Shown here piece by piece: positions 61,146-64,000 of a stretch of DNA of 64,000 nucleotides (position 1 is its first letter; each line of letters opens with the position of its first letter). Made by a program: the position numbers and the translations under genes. The notes under the pieces were generated by a model that was not told where the DNA came from, ran no database searches, and worked only from the letters and a program-made list of their open reading frames with translations. Source of the DNA: Melioribacteraceae bacterium (GTDB lineage Bacteria; Bacteroidota; Ignavibacteria; Ignavibacteriales; Melioribacteraceae); assembly GCA_026417375.1 (NCBI GenBank), contig JAOADJ010000036.1, forward strand, positions 186,001-250,000, given 5' to 3'.

Positions 61146-62135
61146 TTAAAATTGGGTTAAAAATCTTTTATCGTTGTCAAATAAAATTCTAATATCATCA
61201 ATTCCATATTTTCTCATAGATGTTCTTTCAATTCCCATTCCGAAAGCATAACCAACATATTTTTCAGGATCAATTCCAACATTAGATAAAACATTAGGAT
61301 CAACCATACCACAACCTAAAATTTCCATCCATCTTCCTTCTTTTCCTTTTGGTTCCCACCAAATATCCATTTCGGCACTTGGTTCTGTAAATGGGAAAAA
61401 GCTTGGACGAAATCTGTATTTAACATCTTGACCAAAAAATTGTTTTACGAATGCAACTAAAGTTCCTTTTAATTCAGCAAATGTTACATCTGTATCAACA
61501 TATAAACCTTCAACTTGATGAAAAAGACAATAACTTTTAGCACTAACTGCTTCATTTCTAAAAACTTTACCCGGCATAATTGCACGTAAAGGTGGTTTCT
61601 TTGATTGCATTAATCTTATTTGCACAGGAGATGTATGAGTTCTTAAAAGAAATTTATTTGTAATAAAAAAAGTATCTTGCATATCTCGAGCCGGATGATC
61701 ATCTGGAAAGTTGAGTGCTTCAAAATTGTTATAATCACTTTCAATTTCAGGACCCTCATACACAGAAAATCCTAATCCTTTGAAAATGTTTTTAATTTCA
61801 TCAAGGGTTTGAGTTATAATATGTTTACTACCAATTTCTTTTTTTCTACCGGGAAGAGTTAAATCAATAAATTTTTCTGAAATTAATTTTTCACTTTCAA
61901 GTTTATTTTTTAATTCATCAAATAAAGAATGTGTATATTTTTTTAATTCATTGATTGCTTTTCCAACAATAGGTTTATCTTCTTTCGGAACATCTTTGAG
62001 TGAATCAATTATTTGCGTAACAATTCCCTTCCGACTTAAATATTTAATCCGGAACTCTTCAAGTGAAGATAAATCATTTACTTTTTTAATATCTTCATCA
62101 AAATTTTTTTTTATTAATTCAATTTTTTCAAGCAT
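61146..62135 (-). CDS. pheS: Phenylalanyl-tRNA synthetase alpha subunit
   Basis: A 329-residue catalytic subunit. The N-terminal coiled coil (IELIKKNFDEDIKKVNDLSSLEEFRIKYLSRKG) docks tRNA. Class II motif 2 and substrate segments are seen as DHPARDMQDTFFI, LLRTHTSPVQIRLM, FHQVEGLYVD and the FRPSFFPFTEPSAEMDIWW signature near the C-terminus, followed by GMGIERTSMRKYGIDDIR. It is preceded by a terminator-like hairpin after rplT, so transcript levels of pheST may be set separately from the ribosomal genes. Confidence 0.97.
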   Translation of the reverse strand: MLEKIELIKKNFDEDIKKVNDLSSLEEFRIKYLSRKGIVTQIIDSLKDVPKEDKPIVGKAINELKKYTHSLFDELKNKLESEKLISEKFIDLTLPGRKKEIGSKHIITQTLDEIKNIFKGLGFSVYEGPEIESDYNNFEALNFPDDHPARDMQDTFFITNKFLLRTHTSPVQIRLMQSKKPPLRAIMPGKVFRNEAVSAKSYCLFHQVEGLYVDTDVTFAELKGTLVAFVKQFFGQDVKYRFRPSFFPFTEPSAEMDIWWEPKGKEGRWMEILGCGMVDPNVLSNVGIDPEKYVGYAFGMGIERTSMRKYGIDDIRILFDNDKRFLTQF

Positions 62136-62152
62136 ATATTATTCCGACAATT

Positions 62153-62198
62153 TAAAAAAATTCCCTTCCAAAATTTAAAATAAAATTTCAGAAGGGAA
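62153..62198 (-). terminator. Terminator-like hairpin between rplT and pheS
   Basis: Minus-strand TTCCCTTC pairs with GAAGGGAA around a long AT-rich interior that can itself pair (AAATTT), and the second arm runs into seven T. It lies directly after the rplT stop, so it probably ends or attenuates the infC-rpmI-rplT transcript before pheS. Confidence 0.8.
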
Positions 62199-62203
62199 AT
62201 AAA

Positions 62204-62551
62204 TTAGTTAGTAACAAATTTAACTATTTCGGCGAAAGCTTGAGGATTTTCAACTGCTAAGCTAGCAAGTAGCTTACGATTAATTGCAACACCTTTTTTG
62301 TTTAATGCATCAATTAATCGTGAATAAGTTGTACCATTAGCTCTTGCAGCAGCATTAATACGAACAATCCACAAACTTCTATATTCACGTTTTTTAAGTT
62401 TGCGATCTCTGTAAGCATGAACTAATCCTTTTTCCACGTGGGTTTTAGCAACTGTCCAAACATTGCCACGGGCACCCCAGTAGCCCTTCGCCATTTTTAG
62501 TATTTTCTTACGTCTTGCTTTTGAAGCGACGTGATTTACTGAACGAGGCAT
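62204..62551 (-). CDS. rplT: 50S ribosomal protein L20
   Basis: A 115-residue protein with the standard start [32 protein letters not shown] and [31 protein letters not shown]. It binds 23S rRNA early in assembly and in some bacteria represses its own operon. It follows rpmI by 12 bp in the usual infC-rpmI-rplT order. I see no L20-binding mimic that I could support. Confidence 0.97.
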   Translation of the reverse strand: MPRSVNHVASKARRKKILKMAKGYWGARGNVWTVAKTHVEKGLVHAYRDRKLKKREYRSLWIVRINAAARANGTTYSRLIDALNKKGVAINRKLLASLAVENPQAFAEIVKFVTN

Positions 62552-62563
62552 TTTTCTTTTCTC

Positions 62564-62758
62564 CTATTGTTGTAACATTCTTGATACTTTTTTCTCATCG
62601 GCTTTAGCTACAATCACACCTTTTCTTAAGTTTCTTTTTCTTTTACGTGATTTTGTAGTTAGAATGTGTGATTTATAAGCCTTGTTTCTTTTGAACTTTC
62701 CGGAGCCTAATTTTCTGAATGTTTTTGAAGCTCCACGATTACTTTTCATTTTTGGCAT
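62564..62758 (-). CDS. rpmI: 50S ribosomal protein L35
   Basis: A 64-residue highly basic protein, [31 protein letters not shown], with the [17 protein letters not shown] stretch typical of L35. It lies between infC and rplT, 12 bp from each, as in most bacteria. Confidence 0.97.
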   Translation of the reverse strand: MPKMKSNRGASKTFRKLGSGKFKRNKAYKSHILTTKSRKRKRNLRKGVIVAKADEKKVSRMLQQ

Positions 62759-62770
62759 TGTTCACCCTAT

Positions 62771-63298
62771 CTATTTTTTCTTTTTACCTTTTAATGGTGC
62801 TAATATAGCATGCATTGAACGACCTTCAAACTTTGGCTCTTGTTCAACTTTTGCAACTTCACTTAATCTTTCAATAAATTTTTTTAAGAGATTTTCACCC
62901 AATTCTGTAAATGCTAATTCTCTTCCTTTAAAAATAACGGAGACCTTAACCTTATCACCTTGTTGAATAAAATTAACTGCATGTCTTGCTTTAAAATCAA
63001 AATCGTGTGTATCTGTATTTGGATGAAGCCTGATTTCTTTTAATACACTTACAACCTGATTTTTCTTTTGTAATTTTTCTTTTTTCTGAATTTCGTATGT
63101 GAATTTTCCGAAATCAATTATTTTACAAACTGGTGGATTTGCTTGCGGTGCAATCTCTACTAAATCGAGACCAGCTTCTTCAGCTTTTTTTAATGCTTCT
63201 TTTATAGAAACAATTCCAATTTGTTCTCCGTTAGTGCCAATCAATCTTACTTCGCTTGCTTTTATATCTTGATTAACACGATTATTAATTTGAGTGAT
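62771..63298 (-). CDS. infC: Translation initiation factor IF-3, non-canonical ATC start
   Basis: The track shows only 157 residues from a TTG that is really an internal Leu (VRLIGTNGEQIGI). Reading upstream in frame gives the conserved IF-3 start INNRVNQDIKASEVRLIG, and no ATG, GTG or TTG lies between there and the in-frame stop. The codon ATC at 63298 sits 6 bases after GAGAGG, giving 175 residues; the ATT three codons later (63289) is an alternative. The rest is normal IF-3: CKIIDFGKFTYEIQKKEK, then KEIRLHPNTDTHDFDFKARHAVNFI. IF-3 rejects non-AUG starts, so rare ATT/ATC starts give known self-repression in other bacteria. Confidence 0.95.
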   Translation of the reverse strand: MTQINNRVNQDIKASEVRLIGTNGEQIGIVSIKEALKKAEEAGLDLVEIAPQANPPVCKIIDFGKFTYEIQKKEKLQKKNQVVSVLKEIRLHPNTDTHDFDFKARHAVNFIQQGDKVKVSVIFKGRELAFTELGENLLKKFIERLSEVAKVEQEPKFEGRSMHAILAPLKGKKKK

Positions 63299-63304
63299 AA
63301 AATA

Positions 63305-63310
63305 CCTCTC
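63305..63310 (-). promoter_or_regulatory. Ribosome binding site of infC (decides the ATC start)
   Basis: GAGAGG on the minus strand, six bases before the ATC codon at 63296-63298. It lies in the 15 bases between the thrS stop and infC and is one of the clearest Shine-Dalgarno sequences in the window. Confidence 0.8.
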
Positions 63311-63313
63311 TAA

Positions 63314-64000
63314 TTAGTTATTAATTTTGTTATTTATTTCTTCTTTTATTTTTGAAATAAATTCTTCTATATCAACTTTTCCTTGATCACCAATTTTATG
63401 TTTTCTTATTGAAACAGAATTTGTTTCAACTTCTTTTTCACCAACTATAAGCATGTAAGGAACTTTTTTTGTTTCCCAATCACGAATTTTATAACCAATC
63501 TTTTCATTTCTTTCATCAAGTTCAACAATAATATCATTTTCTTTTAATTTATCACTAACTTTTTTTGCATAGTTCAAAAATACTTGAGAAACAGGTATAA
63601 CTGCAACTTGAACAGGTGCAACCAAAGTTGAAAATGCACCGCCATAATGTTCAATTAAAACACCGAAAAATCTTTCTAAAGAACCAAGTAAAGCTCTGTG
63701 AACCATAAAAGGTCTATGTTCTTTTCCATCTTCGCCAATGTAATGCATATCAAAACGTTCTGGCAAATTAAAATCGAATTGTATTGTGCTCATTTGCCAT
63801 TCTCGATTTAAAGCATCTTTAATTTTAATGTCAATTTTTGGACCGTAAAAAGCTCCACCACCTTCATCAATTTCATATTTTATATTTTCTTTATCACAAG
63901 CTTTTTTTAATGATTCGGTTGCTTTTTCCCAAAGAGAATCTTCACCAACAGCTTTTTCTGGTTTTGTAGCAATATAATACTTTAATTGTTCGAAACCGAA
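63314..64000 (-). CDS. thrS: Threonyl-tRNA synthetase, C-terminal part (N-terminus beyond right edge)
   Basis: The frame is open to the right edge, so only the last 228 residues are present; the track's Met at 63793 is internal. The class II catalytic core is seen as the substrate segment [32 protein letters not shown] (motif region) and [25 protein letters not shown] (motif 3). The C-terminal anticodon-binding domain follows ([26 protein letters not shown]). It charges tRNA-Thr. It is followed by infC after 15 bp, the usual thrS-infC order. The leader and editing domain lie outside the window, so regulation cannot be judged. Confidence 0.97.
   Translation of the reverse strand, partial: FGFEQLKYYIATKPEKAVGEDSLWEKATESLKKACDKENIKYEIDEGGGAFYGPKIDIKIKDALNREWQMSTIQFDFNLPERFDMHYIGEDGKEHRPFMVHRALLGSLERFFGVLIEHYGGAFSTLVAPVQVAVIPVSQVFLNYAKKVSDKLKENDIIVELDERNEKIGYKIRDWETKKVPYMLIVGEKEVETNSVSIRKHKIGDQGKVDIEEFISKIKEEINNKINN

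Noticed and set aside
62153-62198. T-box or phenylalanine attenuator before pheS
   Set aside because: No T-box core, no leader peptide with Phe codons; only a terminator-like hairpin is supported.

Overview
This is a strongly AT-rich, gene-dense bacterial window. Several signs point to the Bacteroidota/Chlorobi/Ignavibacteriota group, most likely an Ignavibacteria-like organism. One large secreted protein ends in a type IX secretion (T9SS) type-A sorting domain containing NFPNPFNPETTIKY. There is a gingipain-type C25 peptidase with a FlgD-like C-terminus, a GIN-domain lipoprotein, and microcompartment parts of the PduS/PduT type. The taxon is inferred from gene content only; no 16S gene is present.

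Layout. 1-1.8 kb: the end of a NuoE/NuoF-type (HydABC/Hnd-like) flavoprotein pair; the NuoF-like gene leaves the left edge. 2-4.6 kb: a cation transporter and purEK. 4.7-9.3 kb: a GIN-domain lipoprotein and a 1293-residue TPR plus triple CbbX-type AAA+ protein. 9.3-17.9 kb: one long minus-strand run: clpC, pterin dehydratase, pyrE, M64 peptidase, RsbU-like phosphatase, PduS-like reductase, PduT-like shell protein, SDR oxidoreductase. 18-21.5 kb: floA, a small membrane protein and a UvrD/PcrA-type helicase. 21.5-24.3 kb: an ion-handling group (PII-like DUF190, CrcB, CDF zinc exporter, ACR3 arsenite exporter). 24.4 kb: a tRNA with a CAT anticodon. 24.5-29.3 kb: epimerase, nucleotidyltransferase and GHMP kinase, divergent from a sodium/solute symporter. 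29.3-32.6 kb: YebC, a POT/MFS transporter and a LacI regulator. 32.6-55.6 kb: a surface polysaccharide region holding four Wbp-pathway genes (WbpA, WbpE, WbpD, WbpB), interleaved with a 1420-residue T9SS cargo protein and a 1771-residue C25-family sortase-like protein. Five minus-strand glycosyltransferases, UDP-galactopyranose mutase, a flippase, and a divergent glycosyltransferase plus DUF1207 pair follow. 55.7-64 kb: a conserved housekeeping run thrS-infC-rpmI-rplT-pheS-pheT-zapB-like-zapA-(structured RNA)-rny-coaE.

How the genes fit together. The most interesting block is 32.6-46.5 kb. The Wbp enzymes would make a UDP-di-N-acetylated glucuronic acid. In Porphyromonas gingivalis that pathway supplies the sugar by which T9SS cargo is attached to lipopolysaccharide after cleavage by the C25-family sortase PorU. 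Here the sugar pathway, a cargo protein and a C25 protein lie in one block, which suggests the same surface-anchoring logic in this lineage. The second point is a compact microcompartment electron-transfer module (PduS-like plus Fe-S-type PduT-like) lying away from any shell or enzyme genes visible here. The third is a GC-enriched structured RNA candidate between zapA and rny. infC has no ATG, GTG or TTG start upstream of its conserved N-terminus and appears to start at ATC behind a good ribosome binding site.

Limits: everything is read by eye from sequence and motifs. No database search, folding program or alignment was run. Starts are noted where they differ from the ORF track.
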